From positions 1 through 64,000 of IMG/VR virus record IMGVR_UViG_3300010371_000037: DNA of 64,000 bases; one strand, given 5' to 3'. A model generated the notes under the pieces. That model ran no database searches. It was not told where the DNA came from and saw only the letters and a list, made by a program, of their open reading frames with translations. This document shows, piece after piece, positions 47,407 through 56,881 of the stretch; position 1 is the first letter of the stretch; the number at the start of each line of letters is the position of its first letter. Origin of the DNA: a virus. The translations under genes were made by a program, and so were the position numbers.

Positions 47407-49353
47407 TTGACTGCCCAAATCACTGCAGGTTCACCCAACGTAAAAGTTAATGGTATTCAAGTCGCTCGTGTAAACGACACCACCGATGGTGTAACAGAAG
47501 ATAGCGCTGCTGGCATTGCAGGTGCAGTTGTTTCTTCAACTCTAAGCCAGATGCCATCGCCTCTCAGTTGGCCTGATGGGTCCTCTATTGACGCAGCGAA
47601 TGGGTTATTGTCTGTCACTGCACCCATAGAATTGCCAGGCGCACCAACATCTAACAATCAAGCCGCGACCAAACAATATGTTGATGAAGCCACTGGTTCT
47701 GCTATAGTCTATCCAATATCAACTGATAAAGGTGGCACCGGTGCCAATAACATTGCAACCATTGGTAATGCTTTGGTTGGTGATGGTTCTGGTTTCAATT
47801 CTGTACCCATTTCTGGAGACATAACTCTTCACAGCAACGGATTAATAACTGTTGTGAAATTGGGTGGAAACTCTTATGGTAATACAGTCTACCATTCATC
47901 AGATGATTTCGCAGGCAATAATGCTGTTTTGCCTACACAATTAACTGCGAACCTTGCTAATTACACCAATACTGAAGTTCTAACTGCAAATTATCCGAAC
48001 ACAACGCAATTGTCATCTAATTTAGCGAACTATGCAGCTCTTTCTGGTGCAACATTTTCAGGCAATGTTACAATCAGCACGCATCTATCAGTTGTAAAAT
48101 CAGCAACTTTTTCTAATACTCTGACTCTTGCAGCAGATCCTTCTTCTGCATTACAAGCCGCTACTAAGCAGTATGTAGACTCTCAAGTGAGCGGCGGCAC
48201 AGTGCCAACCGGCAATGCTGGTGGTGTTTTGACTGGGTCCTATCCTAATCCCACAATCAATTCTTCCGCGTCAATAACCATCACCAATTTAACAGCACAA
48301 GGTAACATTGTATTATCAACTAATGGAGTCAATATTCTTAATGGGGGATATTTGTTTGCAGCACCGGGTGGAGCATATGCAAATGTGGGTGGAGGGGGAG
48401 GTACACTAGTTATTGGAACGAGTGCGAATGTTGCTGACGTAATAGCATTCGCTAATAGTTCTGGCACTCAATGGAATATGAATTCATCTGGAACAGTGAA
48501 TCAAAACGGAGCATTGATTGTTAACAACACCATAACATCTACTAATCTTTCTGGTAATAATACAGGAGATCAAGACCTTTCTGGACTTTTGTCCAAAACA
48601 GGTGGAACAGTCACAGGATTGACTGAATTTACAGGAGGCCAGGCTTCTGTTATCGGCACCGCTACCAGTGGATTGGGCGCAATTTGGTGTTATAATAATA
48701 GTCCCACAGGTGCTGGTGCATTCATGACATTCCACAGAAATGGAATTTTCGCATGCTATTTTGGACTTGATTCAGACAACCAGTTAAAAATTGGCGGATG
48801 GTCATTTGGTGCAGCTTCATATCGTATTGTGCATGAAGGACTAACAAATCCTGTACTATCCGGCAACACCACTTCTACTGGATTTTTAACCAATGGGGAT
48901 TGGTATCGCAGCACAGGGCAGATGGGTTGGTATAACAATACTTATGCTGGTGGTTGGTATATGACTGATACAACGTATGTGAGGTCATATACCAATAAGG
49001 CAGTAATGGCGTCAGATTTCGTTATTTCATCAGATAGAAAACTAAAGAACAATATTCAGGATATGGCGCCTCGTCCTAGACTGCGTCCACGCACGTTTGT
49101 CATGAAAGACACAGGCAAACTTGAATTCGGATTCATAGCTCAAGAATTAGAAGAAGATTATCCAGAAGTAGTGGGAGAAGTCACAACCGAAACTGGGGAA
49201 AAGATCAAACAAGTTTCCTACTCCAAGTTAACTGCGGCATTGGCTGCACAAATAAATGATTTAGGAGATGTTGTTAAACAGCAATCTATTAAAATCGAAT
49301 GTTTACAACAAGAATTGCTTGATCTCAAACAACATTTGGAGAAATATCTATGA
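47407..49353 (+). CDS. Tail fibre with C-terminal S74 self-cleaving chaperone
   Basis: 648 residues. The start is a TTG at 47407 with no ATG nearby and a stop 15 bases upstream in frame, so the exact start is uncertain. The N-terminal and middle parts hold typical fibre repeats (AATKQYVD twice, TSNNQAATKQYV, LQAATKQYVDSQ). The last about 105 residues form the intramolecular chaperone (Peptidase_S74): SDRKLKNNIQDM at the cleavage site, FGFIAQELEEDYPEVV, then a coiled coil. It binds the host receptor. ATGA overlap with the next gene. Confidence 0.85.
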   Translation: MTAQITAGSPNVKVNGIQVARVNDTTDGVTEDSAAGIAGAVVSSTLSQMPSPLSWPDGSSIDAANGLLSVTAPIELPGAPTSNNQAATKQYVDEATGSAIVYPISTDKGGTGANNIATIGNALVGDGSGFNSVPISGDITLHSNGLITVVKLGGNSYGNTVYHSSDDFAGNNAVLPTQLTANLANYTNTEVLTANYPNTTQLSSNLANYAALSGATFSGNVTISTHLSVVKSATFSNTLTLAADPSSALQAATKQYVDSQVSGGTVPTGNAGGVLTGSYPNPTINSSASITITNLTAQGNIVLSTNGVNILNGGYLFAAPGGAYANVGGGGGTLVIGTSANVADVIAFANSSGTQWNMNSSGTVNQNGALIVNNTITSTNLSGNNTGDQDLSGLLSKTGGTVTGLTEFTGGQASVIGTATSGLGAIWCYNNSPTGAGAFMTFHRNGIFACYFGLDSDNQLKIGGWSFGAASYRIVHEGLTNPVLSGNTTSTGFLTNGDWYRSTGQMGWYNNTYAGGWYMTDTTYVRSYTNKAVMASDFVISSDRKLKNNIQDMAPRPRLRPRTFVMKDTGKLEFGFIAQELEEDYPEVVGEVTTETGEKIKQVSYSKLTAALAAQINDLGDVVKQQSIKIECLQQELLDLKQHLEKYL

Positions 49354-49730
49354 ATTATGTTCCAGGCAGCACTGATCCCGCCACCAATTCCAGATTCGCT
49401 GATTTGGGTGCAAACACCAATAGCGAGATGCTCGCTCCGATGACACAGTTGATTTGGAATCCTGTGTCTGGAGAAACTGCTGTTTCTTTCCAAAGTGCCC
49501 CTTATATATCTGTAGCAAACACATACCATCAATTGAGTAATAATCCTAACACATTATATGTTGATCTCTCGCAGAAACTAGCAACTTGTTATGGTGAACC
49601 TCTAGGAACGTTAGTTGATCCAGTGACTGGAGCAGACCTGACCAAAATTTCAGTAGCAGGTATCATGACTCTGATCAAGACCGCTTATGATCAAGAATAT
49701 AATGTTAAAACTCCTCCAGGAAGCAATTAA
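49350..49730 (+). CDS. Tail-associated structural protein
   Basis: 126 residues. GSTDPATNSRFADLGANTNS at the start, beta-rich centre, C-terminal helix. Coupled to the fibre gene; a fibre accessory or assembly protein is likely by context. Confidence 0.55.
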   Translation: MNYVPGSTDPATNSRFADLGANTNSEMLAPMTQLIWNPVSGETAVSFQSAPYISVANTYHQLSNNPNTLYVDLSQKLATCYGEPLGTLVDPVTGADLTKISVAGIMTLIKTAYDQEYNVKTPPGSN

Positions 49731-49732
49731 GA

Positions 49733-50236
49733 ATGACGATAACTGCTCCAGTTTCACTCACCAAGATCAAGACAGAATTCGGTGGTCCGAACAATCTAAG
49801 TGCCTATGTTCGTGGTGGCAGTTATGTGCCTAACACTGCAGCTAATGCTAACGTCAGTGCAACTGTAGCAGGGTTGGCGATAAGTCAATTTCTTGGTGCA
49901 ACCAATTACGTTAATGTCAGCGCATCAGTAAGTCCGACTTCTATATCCCATACTGGTACAGGTACAACTGCCAGTGGACCATCTGGTTCATCAGGAACAG
50001 TTACAGCATCTGGTTCTGGCGGGTCTGGTAGTTATACTTTCTCTTGGTCAAGAGTCAGTGGAGACACAAACACTGCCATTTCATCCGCAACTGTAGCTGC
50101 TGTCACCTTCTCCAGGACAGGTTGCGTGGATGGTACCAATTATGTATCAACTTGGCGTTGTCTCGTATCAGATGGAACAACTTCAGCTTTCACTCCTAAC
50201 GTGACTGTAACATTGAGTTACACCCGAACCGCTTAA
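49733..50236 (+). CDS. Tail structural protein with Ig-like C-terminus
   Basis: 167 residues. The start TITAPVSLTKIKTEFGGPNN and AYVRGGSYVPNT, then AGLAISQFLGA, are the usual opening of a phage tail protein family. A Gly/Ser linker and an Ig-like beta domain (SYTFSWSRVSGDTN) follow. Confidence 0.65.
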   Translation: MTITAPVSLTKIKTEFGGPNNLSAYVRGGSYVPNTAANANVSATVAGLAISQFLGATNYVNVSASVSPTSISHTGTGTTASGPSGSSGTVTASGSGGSGSYTFSWSRVSGDTNTAISSATVAAVTFSRTGCVDGTNYVSTWRCLVSDGTTSAFTPNVTVTLSYTRTA

Positions 50237-50242
50237 CTTTCA

Positions 50243-50250
50243 AATAAATA
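50243..50250 (+). promoter_or_regulatory. Late promoter box AATAAATA
   Basis: AATAAATACACTAG, 28 bases before the ATG at 50278. Confidence 0.5.
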
Positions 50251-50277
50251 CACTAGTCTAACCATTGTTGCCAAGAA

Positions 50278-51012
50278 ATGTCTAATCTTGTAATCTCCAG
50301 AAGATTCACTGACTTCCCTGTTGTGGTTGCTAATGGCATCACCACGTCTAACACTTGGTTGTTGATTCAAGACAATCTACCGAACGCCAATGGTGGTGTG
50401 GGTAACACTTACAGAATAACAGTGCAACAGGCTGTAGCTGCTGCAGGCAATGTTCAGGTAGCCACAAGTAATTCAACAACTTATGCCGCCCCTACTCCAT
50501 CTCGCAGATGGATTGATTTCCCAGTAGCCATCTCCAATGTATCTATTTCAAACACATGGGTTCTGGCACAAGACAATTTGCCGAATTCTAATGGTGGGTC
50601 AGGCCATACATTCCGTCTAAACTTGCAAACCATTGTACAAGCTGGGTCTAATTCTGAACCTCTACAATTGTTCGTCGCAAACAGTGCAGTTGATCTGCCA
50701 GCAGCAAACCAACATCCTAGCACTATTGCTCTGGTTGCCAATGTTTCAACAGGTGCATTGTCTGTTTATTCCTCAAATGGTACAGAATGGTCTACTGCGC
50801 AAGGTGGTGGCGGAGGTGACGCATTCTTCAAATTCAACCAATCTCAAGCAAATTCAACATGGAATATCAACCATGGTCTAAATAAATACCCTAGTGTAAC
50901 AGTTGTGGATACAGCCGGAACACAAGGTTTTGGCACAGTTGGTTATGTTGACTCTAACAATGTAACTGTCTCTTTTTCTGCAGCCTTCGCTGGCACGGCA
51001 TATCTAAACTAA
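50278..51012 (+). CDS. Tail fibre protein with an internal duplication
   Basis: 244 residues. Two tandem copies of a module of about 60 residues: RRFTDFPVVVANG...IQDNLPNANGG and RRWIDFPVAISN...AQDNLPNSNGG. The C-terminus (NINHGLNKYPSVTVVDTAG, GTVGYVDSNNVTVSF) is a common fibre tip domain that also closes the next gene. Confidence 0.75.
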   Translation: MSNLVISRRFTDFPVVVANGITTSNTWLLIQDNLPNANGGVGNTYRITVQQAVAAAGNVQVATSNSTTYAAPTPSRRWIDFPVAISNVSISNTWVLAQDNLPNSNGGSGHTFRLNLQTIVQAGSNSEPLQLFVANSAVDLPAANQHPSTIALVANVSTGALSVYSSNGTEWSTAQGGGGGDAFFKFNQSQANSTWNINHGLNKYPSVTVVDTAGTQGFGTVGYVDSNNVTVSFSAAFAGTAYLN

Positions 51013-51024
51013 TTAGGAAGTACA

Positions 51025-52077
51025 ATGGCAATCACTTATCTTGACAATGTAGATTTGAAACAAAACCAATTGTTGAACGTGGTGGTGCAAGTTTTGTCTA
51101 CTCCTCCTGCTTCTCCATTCGCAGGACAGGTCTACTACAATTCTGTTCAGAACAGTCTTTATCAATATAATGGCACTGCTTGGGTTGTTCTTGACGCAAC
51201 CAAGGCTGTTAACATACCTGTTTCCGCATTGAATTCTGGGCAGTTAACATCTTCAATCACTGGTACCACCTTGAATTCATTTGCTGCTCCAACAGCGAAT
51301 GTAAGCATGAACAACCGCAACATCACCAATTTGGCTGATCCTGTTGCCAACACTGATGCCGCCACCAAAGCATATGTTCTGTCCGCAGCACAATCTGCTG
51401 CTGCTGGATTGGATGTAAAGAACGCTGTAAATGCTGCTACCACTGCAAACATCACTCTTTCTGGCCTACAGACCATTGACGGCGTGTCTCTGACGGGTGG
51501 ACAACGCGTCCTTGTCAAGAATCAAAGCAATGCTGCATTGAATGGTATTTACATTGCCAATTCAACTGCGTGGGGTCTAGCGAATGACTCTATCACTGGC
51601 GAGCTAACAACTGGTGCATTGGTTCTTTCAGTAGGCGGTTCAACTCAAGCAGGAACACAATGGTATTTGACAACACCTGATCCTATTACTGTTGGAACAA
51701 CCAACCAGACTTGGACCCAATTTGGTGCAGGTGGTACATATACAGCATCAGCATCTGGTGGTTTGCAATTGATTGGAAGTGCATTCAGTGTATTGCTTCC
51801 TGCTGGGTCAGGATTGGTAGCAGATTCAACAGGTTTGTACGTCAACAATTCAGTCTATGGTCGCAAATATTCTGCCAACGTTGGTGATGGATCATCCACA
51901 ACTATCAACATCACGCATGGTCTAGGAACACAGGATGTTATCGTACAATTAAGAAACAACGCAAGTCCATATGATATGCAATATGCTACTGTTGAATGCA
52001 CCAACACAACTGTTGTCACTTTGATTTTCTCGGCAGCACCTTCAGCAAATGCTTTGCGCGCAACTGTGATTGGTTAA
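51025..52077 (+). CDS. Tail fibre protein
   Basis: 350 residues. SPFAGQVYYNSVQNSLYQYN, NRNITNLADPVANTDAATKAY, GGQRVLVKNQSNAALNGIY and NITHGLGTQDVIVQL are standard phage fibre modules. Two stops in a row (TAA TAG) end it. Confidence 0.8.
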   Translation: MAITYLDNVDLKQNQLLNVVVQVLSTPPASPFAGQVYYNSVQNSLYQYNGTAWVVLDATKAVNIPVSALNSGQLTSSITGTTLNSFAAPTANVSMNNRNITNLADPVANTDAATKAYVLSAAQSAAAGLDVKNAVNAATTANITLSGLQTIDGVSLTGGQRVLVKNQSNAALNGIYIANSTAWGLANDSITGELTTGALVLSVGGSTQAGTQWYLTTPDPITVGTTNQTWTQFGAGGTYTASASGGLQLIGSAFSVLLPAGSGLVADSTGLYVNNSVYGRKYSANVGDGSSTTINITHGLGTQDVIVQLRNNASPYDMQYATVECTNTTVVTLIFSAAPSANALRATVIG

Positions 52078-52080
52078 TAG

Positions 52081-52410
52081 ATGTCAAACATAACTTTCCT
52101 GACGCCACCACTGCCATTACCGATTAACACGGTAACAGCAAATACATATACACTGGTGGTCACTGACCAAAGAAATGGTATCCTTTGCACCAACACTGCA
52201 AACATTAGTGTCACAATAGCCAACAATGCAACTGTTCCTATGCCCCTGGGTGCGACAGTTCCTATGCGTCAAGCCAATACAGGCGCGATTTCTATATCTG
52301 CTGGAACAGGGGTGACTCTGCTCACTCCTAATGGAGCCAATACAAGTGGTTCAGCTGGAGATGCCAGAGTTGCAGAACAAATTGTAATTGACACTTGGAT
52401 TATCTGGTAA
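52081..52410 (+). CDS. Tail fibre protein, possibly truncated by a frameshift
   Basis: 109 residues. TANTYTLVVTDQRNGILCTN, PLGATVPMRQANTGAISISA and VIDTWIIW follow the usual fibre domain that elsewhere goes on past DTW(I/V)LSGN. Here a stop follows DTWIIW, while the next frame reads LSGNAS. The stop overlaps an ATG (TAATG) that opens the next frame. Confidence 0.6.
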   Translation: MSNITFLTPPLPLPINTVTANTYTLVVTDQRNGILCTNTANISVTIANNATVPMPLGATVPMRQANTGAISISAGTGVTLLTPNGANTSGSAGDARVAEQIVIDTWIIW

Positions 52411-53111
52411 TGCTTCACAGTTGTTTGTTGAAACAAAGAGCATTAACGAATCATCTGCCAACTGGTGGAGTGCCAACATTAATCCAGAATCCATCAACTT
52501 ACTCAACTGGTGCACTTGGTACATCATTAGTCTACACTCTACCAGCAACTCCTGTCAATGGGCATCCTATCTTAATTGGAGTATGCGGATCTCTGGCACC
52601 AACATTATCAATATCTGATAACGGAGCCACTTCAGGTGCATGGGTGTTAGTTAAAGCGTTTAACGCTAGCACAGAACAATTGAAAGTGTATAAGAAAATT
52701 GCTGGTGGTGATGAAACTACAATCACGATCACGGCAAGCGCAAGTGCTTATATGTCTGTAAAATATTATGAAACGACTGGCAGTGGTAATATAGAAAACA
52801 TAAATGCTAACTATGTATCTTCCGCATCTAGTCCTGTTTCCTTTGGTCCTCTGGTAGCACCAACCCAACCAAATGCTATTCCATTAATGTTCTTTGGTTG
52901 GCGTAAAACCAATGCTGCGGCTGGTGGTGGTGGAGATTCCGTAACATCACCATGGTTGTTATCACCGCCTCCCATCGTGGTAAATGATGCAATATCCTCT
53001 GCGTATCAGTTAAATCCTCCGGGCAGTGGCGTGAGTGGCACAATCAGCTACACGGACACCGTGCGCAATGGCAATGCGTTTACTTGGATAGGATTTTTCC
53101 TTGATCCATAA
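52410..53111 (+). CDS. Tail fibre or tail-tip protein
   Basis: 233 residues from the ATG at 52410 in a TAATG overlap. The first about 15 residues look out of place. From PTGGVPTLIQ on the product is a beta-rich fibre-like domain (SLVYTLPATPVNGHPILIGV, SAYMSVKYYETTGSGN). It may once have been one gene with the frame before it. Confidence 0.55.
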   Translation: MLHSCLLKQRALTNHLPTGGVPTLIQNPSTYSTGALGTSLVYTLPATPVNGHPILIGVCGSLAPTLSISDNGATSGAWVLVKAFNASTEQLKVYKKIAGGDETTITITASASAYMSVKYYETTGSGNIENINANYVSSASSPVSFGPLVAPTQPNAIPLMFFGWRKTNAAAGGGGDSVTSPWLLSPPPIVVNDAISSAYQLNPPGSGVSGTISYTDTVRNGNAFTWIGFFLDP

Positions 53112-53127
53112 ATATATCAGCTAAATA
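53107..53127 (+). promoter_or_regulatory. Two late promoter boxes CATAAATA and CTAAATA
   Basis: CATAAATA at 53107 and CTAAATA at 53121, before the tail spike gene at 53166. Confidence 0.45.
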
Positions 53128-53165
53128 ATTTTTACAGGGATACACGCAAAACCGAGGAACGTTTA

Positions 53166-55805
53166 ATGACAACTCCTGTTTTTACAGATACTATCCTATA
53201 CACAGTAAACAATGTTTCATATCCCAGATTTGAAGAAGCTTTGGCTGCGTCTCAAAGTCTTTCATTGCCTGTAACTATTACAGCATCTGGTTCTCTTGTT
53301 ATTTCAGATGCAACATCTAATACAACTCCTCCAGCGAACACAACACCAGACCCACCTGTAGCCAATGTGTCATCCAACGTGGTTGCCAGTGTGCATGTGG
53401 TTTGTTCTAACCAAACTGTTACTTTCACGGATCAATCAGTAAGTGCTCTGCCTTTGACATCTGTTACAGTTGGATACGGATTGGGCGGAACTGCTAAGGA
53501 AATCGGAGCTGGTGGTTCAGCTACAAAAGATTATCCAAATCCAGGAACATTTAATGCTGCACTTGTATCCACAGACAGTAGTGGCGTCAAGAGCACAGTT
53601 CTTTTCCGTGTAACAGTGCCCGGAACGAGTGATAATGTTTACACGGCAGGTGCTCCAACATCTCCACCTACTGGTAACACTAGCAGCAACACAAGTAGCA
53701 ATACTGGCGGCACGAGTGGTTCCCCTCCAGTGGCGTCATTTAAGATCACCCAAGATGGTTTGACAGTGACGTTGACCGACACCAGCACTGACAAGGACGC
53801 CGACATTGTTGACGTGGCTGTGAATTGGGGCGATGGCGCATTGGATCCAGATATTGGCAAGGGCGCAGTTGTTTCTCATACATATGCCCAGAATGGATCC
53901 TACACTATCTTAGAATCAGTTGCAGATTCAACAGGAAACACCAGCAAGGTATCTAAGGATGTATATGCAGTTCCTGCTAATACACCTGCGACAGCTGACT
54001 TTGATGTGGTGGTAAACGGACTTGATATCGTAGTGACCGATAAGTCACAACGTGGTAGTGTTCCATTGGCTACCGCCGTATGGCAATGGGGAGATTTCCC
54101 TGGTTCAAGCCCAACAGTGCCGCCAGGTGGTACAATGCGACATGGCTTTGATGTTGCTGGTACTTACCCAGTCATGATGCGAATTTCAGACGCTTCTGGC
54201 AGTGGTGCTGCTGTAACTAAACAAGTCACTGTATCTGGTGTGCGTGCGGCTCCATTAAACATTCCATCACCTGACTCTGTTACAGTGGTGTGGACTCCAG
54301 TAGGTGGTACTCCAATCACCATCAATCCAAAATTGGGCGAATGCGTACCATTCGTTGCTGGAGACCCAACCAAAGGTGGCGCCAAATATTATGCAGATGG
54401 TCTATGTGTAACTCTAGAAAACATGTACGCAGGGACCACTGGTGACTTGTCTGGTCATTTCACTATCACTGCCGCTGGTGTTACCGTATTCGATGGTGAC
54501 CTGACTCTGTATGTTGGAGCTGGTTCACGACCATTCTGGTTACGAACACCAACTTTGGTAACAGACCCAGATCTATCATTGTTCCCTGAATTGGTTGATG
54601 CTCCAACTGCCAGCATGTGGAATTCATACCATGCTGCTGATAATAGTCCAACTGGTTATGGTTGCGATATCTCAGCTATGGGTACTGCTGGTGAACATGC
54701 GCATTTAGGACAACCATATCCTCAGTGGGATGCTTGCCATCGTACCAACCCTAGTGATCAAAATACCGAAGTTGTACTTGGCATGGCTAACGCTTCACGT
54801 GTATGGAGTTCGCATTGGCGTGATATCACTACTGGTCAGATGATTGATGTTACACAGTATCCTAAGATCAGCACCTTGTCAGCATTCCGAGGTATCCAAG
54901 GCAATCCAATTGCACCATATACAACTAGCAATCCAACACAGTTGGGACAAGCGCAAGCTCATGCTACCAACTTCTGTGCATATGCTGCAGTGGTATTCGG
55001 TACTGAATATCACAAAGAGGAGTTGGCGATGTGGAGTAATTACTACTCCGCATTGTGGCAGAACTATGCTTATCGTTTACCTGCTGGTTGTGTAAGTGTA
55101 CAGCATGGTATCGTGCGTGGTAAAGGCCGTGGACTGACTGCATTGGTGTATGCTGCAAAATACTCCAGCAATCCAGCTTACTTTGACAAATGGGTTCTGG
55201 CTATTGCAGCTGATTACAATGCATTCTATCCAGCGCAACAAGGTTTTGCTATTGATCAGACAGCCAAAGGACAAGGATATCCTCATCAGGAATATGCTCC
55301 ATGGCAACAACAAATCCTGATCACGGGTATTGGATTGGCTATGTTGGCTGGTTACAGTGAATTTCAACCGACCTTGGATTATTTCGCTACAGTTGCATTT
55401 GACGCGATCCTAAGCGATGGTGCTCAACCTGTATTGCAACACGAGTTTGCTACTGTGTACAATTCAGGATTGATACGCGCAGATGGTTCAGGTCCTGTCT
55501 CTGACTGGCGTGAAAGTATCAACTTGGCTGGTACTTATGATGCTGCTGTTGCTGCCGCATTGTTGTGTCCAGAAGACTCTGCCGCATTGCAGTCTGCTAA
55601 AGGTGGTGGACAACCAGGTAACTTTATTGGATCACCAACTTCTCCAGTGGGGTATCCTGCTATCGCACGTCCATCATATGCGTTGTTGTTCCGATTTGCT
55701 ACTGACCAAGTGCGCGCACAAGCAGCTGGTCAAAAATTTGAACAATATGATGTAGCTGATTATTCAACCAACCCAAAGTATGGATACAAGTTCATCACTA
55801 AGTAA
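53166..55805 (+). CDS. Tail spike with PKD-like domains and an alpha-toroid-like C-terminal half
   Basis: 879 residues. An N-terminal attachment part and a first Ig/PKD-like domain come first. Two clear PKD-type domains (VNWGDGALDPD...VVSHTYAQNGSYTI and WQWGDFPGSSP...MRHGFDVAGTYPV) follow. The C-terminal about 500 residues are rich in aromatic helices (GRGLTALVYAAKYSSNPAYF, ILITGIGLAMLAGYSEF). That pattern is common in (alpha/alpha) toroid polysaccharide-acting enzymes. Receptor binding or capsule/LPS degradation is likely; no catalytic residues can be named. Own late boxes and terminator. Confidence 0.7.
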   Translation: MTTPVFTDTILYTVNNVSYPRFEEALAASQSLSLPVTITASGSLVISDATSNTTPPANTTPDPPVANVSSNVVASVHVVCSNQTVTFTDQSVSALPLTSVTVGYGLGGTAKEIGAGGSATKDYPNPGTFNAALVSTDSSGVKSTVLFRVTVPGTSDNVYTAGAPTSPPTGNTSSNTSSNTGGTSGSPPVASFKITQDGLTVTLTDTSTDKDADIVDVAVNWGDGALDPDIGKGAVVSHTYAQNGSYTILESVADSTGNTSKVSKDVYAVPANTPATADFDVVVNGLDIVVTDKSQRGSVPLATAVWQWGDFPGSSPTVPPGGTMRHGFDVAGTYPVMMRISDASGSGAAVTKQVTVSGVRAAPLNIPSPDSVTVVWTPVGGTPITINPKLGECVPFVAGDPTKGGAKYYADGLCVTLENMYAGTTGDLSGHFTITAAGVTVFDGDLTLYVGAGSRPFWLRTPTLVTDPDLSLFPELVDAPTASMWNSYHAADNSPTGYGCDISAMGTAGEHAHLGQPYPQWDACHRTNPSDQNTEVVLGMANASRVWSSHWRDITTGQMIDVTQYPKISTLSAFRGIQGNPIAPYTTSNPTQLGQAQAHATNFCAYAAVVFGTEYHKEELAMWSNYYSALWQNYAYRLPAGCVSVQHGIVRGKGRGLTALVYAAKYSSNPAYFDKWVLAIAADYNAFYPAQQGFAIDQTAKGQGYPHQEYAPWQQQILITGIGLAMLAGYSEFQPTLDYFATVAFDAILSDGAQPVLQHEFATVYNSGLIRADGSGPVSDWRESINLAGTYDAAVAAALLCPEDSAALQSAKGGGQPGNFIGSPTSPVGYPAIARPSYALLFRFATDQVRAQAAGQKFEQYDVADYSTNPKYGYKFITK

Positions 55806-55829
55806 TTGTTGTTGATCAATGTTGTTAGC

Positions 55830-55862
55830 ATAAGCAGCCCAGGCAACTTGGCTGCTTATTGC
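55830..55862 (+). terminator. Hairpin terminator after tail spike gene
   Basis: 10-bp stem ATAAGCAGCC/GGCTGCTTAT; the T run after it is short. Confidence 0.6.
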
Positions 55863-55882
55863 TATTCGCCAGAGGTTTGCCA

Positions 55883-55924
55883 TTTAACATCCGTTAAGCT
55901 CTCTTCCAATTTTTCAGGTATAAT
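55883..55924 (+). promoter_or_regulatory. Palindromic-type promoter
   Basis: TTTAACATCCGTTAAG, 20 bases, TATAAT at 55919-55924. Confidence 0.78.
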
Positions 55925-55956
55925 AATTCTTGTTGGAACAGCCATTGGAGTTTAAA

Positions 55957-56538
55957 ATGAAAGCTTTCGTGATTGCTCTAGTTTTGGTGACTGCTAACGC
56001 TTTTGCTGCGCCAGTTTCCTCAACCATTTCAGCTTTCAAGTTGAGCCATGTCCCTTCGGTTGCTGTTTCCGTTGTGACTTCTGAACCTGGTGAAAGTTTG
56101 AAGCAGTTTTTGATGAATCAGGTCCGTCCTGCTTTGCGTGGCTTCACTGATAAGACCGACTTGGAAGGGTGCGGTGAAGTGGCTTTTAACTCGGCCACCA
56201 AGCAATATTCGGTGATGCTGTTCTCAAGCAAGAGCCATCTGGCTTGCGTTGTTGACTCTAACAAAGTTGAGGCTGGGTTCTCTGCCTTGAATGTTAGCAT
56301 CCACTCACACGGTTTTCCTTCCCCCTTCACGGTGAATCGCGCTGATCGTGTATTTACTGGTCTGGAAAATGATAGTCGTCCCTTGATGATTGGTGGCGAG
56401 AATGATGAACACTTCTCTGCTACTGACTATGCTGGTGGTGCTGGTTTCTTGGCCACTCCAACCACGGTTCGCTTTCAGAATGGTTCGGCTGGTTCTGAAT
56501 GCGATGTGAAAACTGTTACTTGCGCTACCAAGTTCTGA
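55957..56538 (+). CDS. Secreted JAB/DUF4329-like protein
   Basis: 193 residues from the ATG at 55957 (TGGAG upstream). Signal peptide MKAFVIALVLVTANAFA ends AFA, mature start APVSS. VSIHSHGFPSPF followed by HFSATDYAGG and GFLATPTTVRF resembles the JAB-type metal site (HxH...SxxD) and the DUF4329 layout. Four Cys could form disulfides in the periplasm. It is one of few exported proteins behind an early-type promoter. Enzyme assignment is tentative. Confidence 0.6.
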   Translation: MKAFVIALVLVTANAFAAPVSSTISAFKLSHVPSVAVSVVTSEPGESLKQFLMNQVRPALRGFTDKTDLEGCGEVAFNSATKQYSVMLFSSKSHLACVVDSNKVEAGFSALNVSIHSHGFPSPFTVNRADRVFTGLENDSRPLMIGGENDEHFSATDYAGGAGFLATPTTVRFQNGSAGSECDVKTVTCATKF

Positions 56539-56548
56539 GGACAACACC

Positions 56549-56863
56549 ATGAAAATTCAACTGAATCCTGCTGGACACAAAAGTTTGCAAGAATTTGCCA
56601 AAGTGAATGATCTTGTATTGGAAGTAAATGAAAGGGAACCAGAATTTCTTGCTGGTAGAAAATTGCCTCGCTATTATGTTGAGTTTCAGCGATGCGAAAT
56701 CAAAGATGACTACATCCTGACTTCTGCCACTGGTAATGGCGACACCATTGAAGAAGCTTTGGCAGATTATGCTAAGCAGATCAGTAGAAAGCAACTGGTG
56801 TTCAATGCGTATGACCAAGACACTCGGCGAGTGATTTACGCTCCTTCGCTGTATTTTGAATGA
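56549..56863 (+). CDS. Conserved phage hypothetical protein
   Basis: 104 residues after GAGGACAACACC. SLQEFAKVNDLVLEVNERE and RYYVEFQRCEIKDDYILTSA with IEEALADYAKQIS are a layout I associate with many small phage proteins. Function unknown. Confidence 0.6.
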   Translation: MKIQLNPAGHKSLQEFAKVNDLVLEVNEREPEFLAGRKLPRYYVEFQRCEIKDDYILTSATGNGDTIEEALADYAKQISRKQLVFNAYDQDTRRVIYAPSLYFE

Positions 56864-56881
56864 ATTCAGAGGAGAATAACA

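Noticed and set aside
50879-50887. AATAAATAC late-type box inside the fibre gene at 50278
   Set aside because: Matches the box but lies within coding sequence, with the next gene 140 bases on and already coupled; could be chance.
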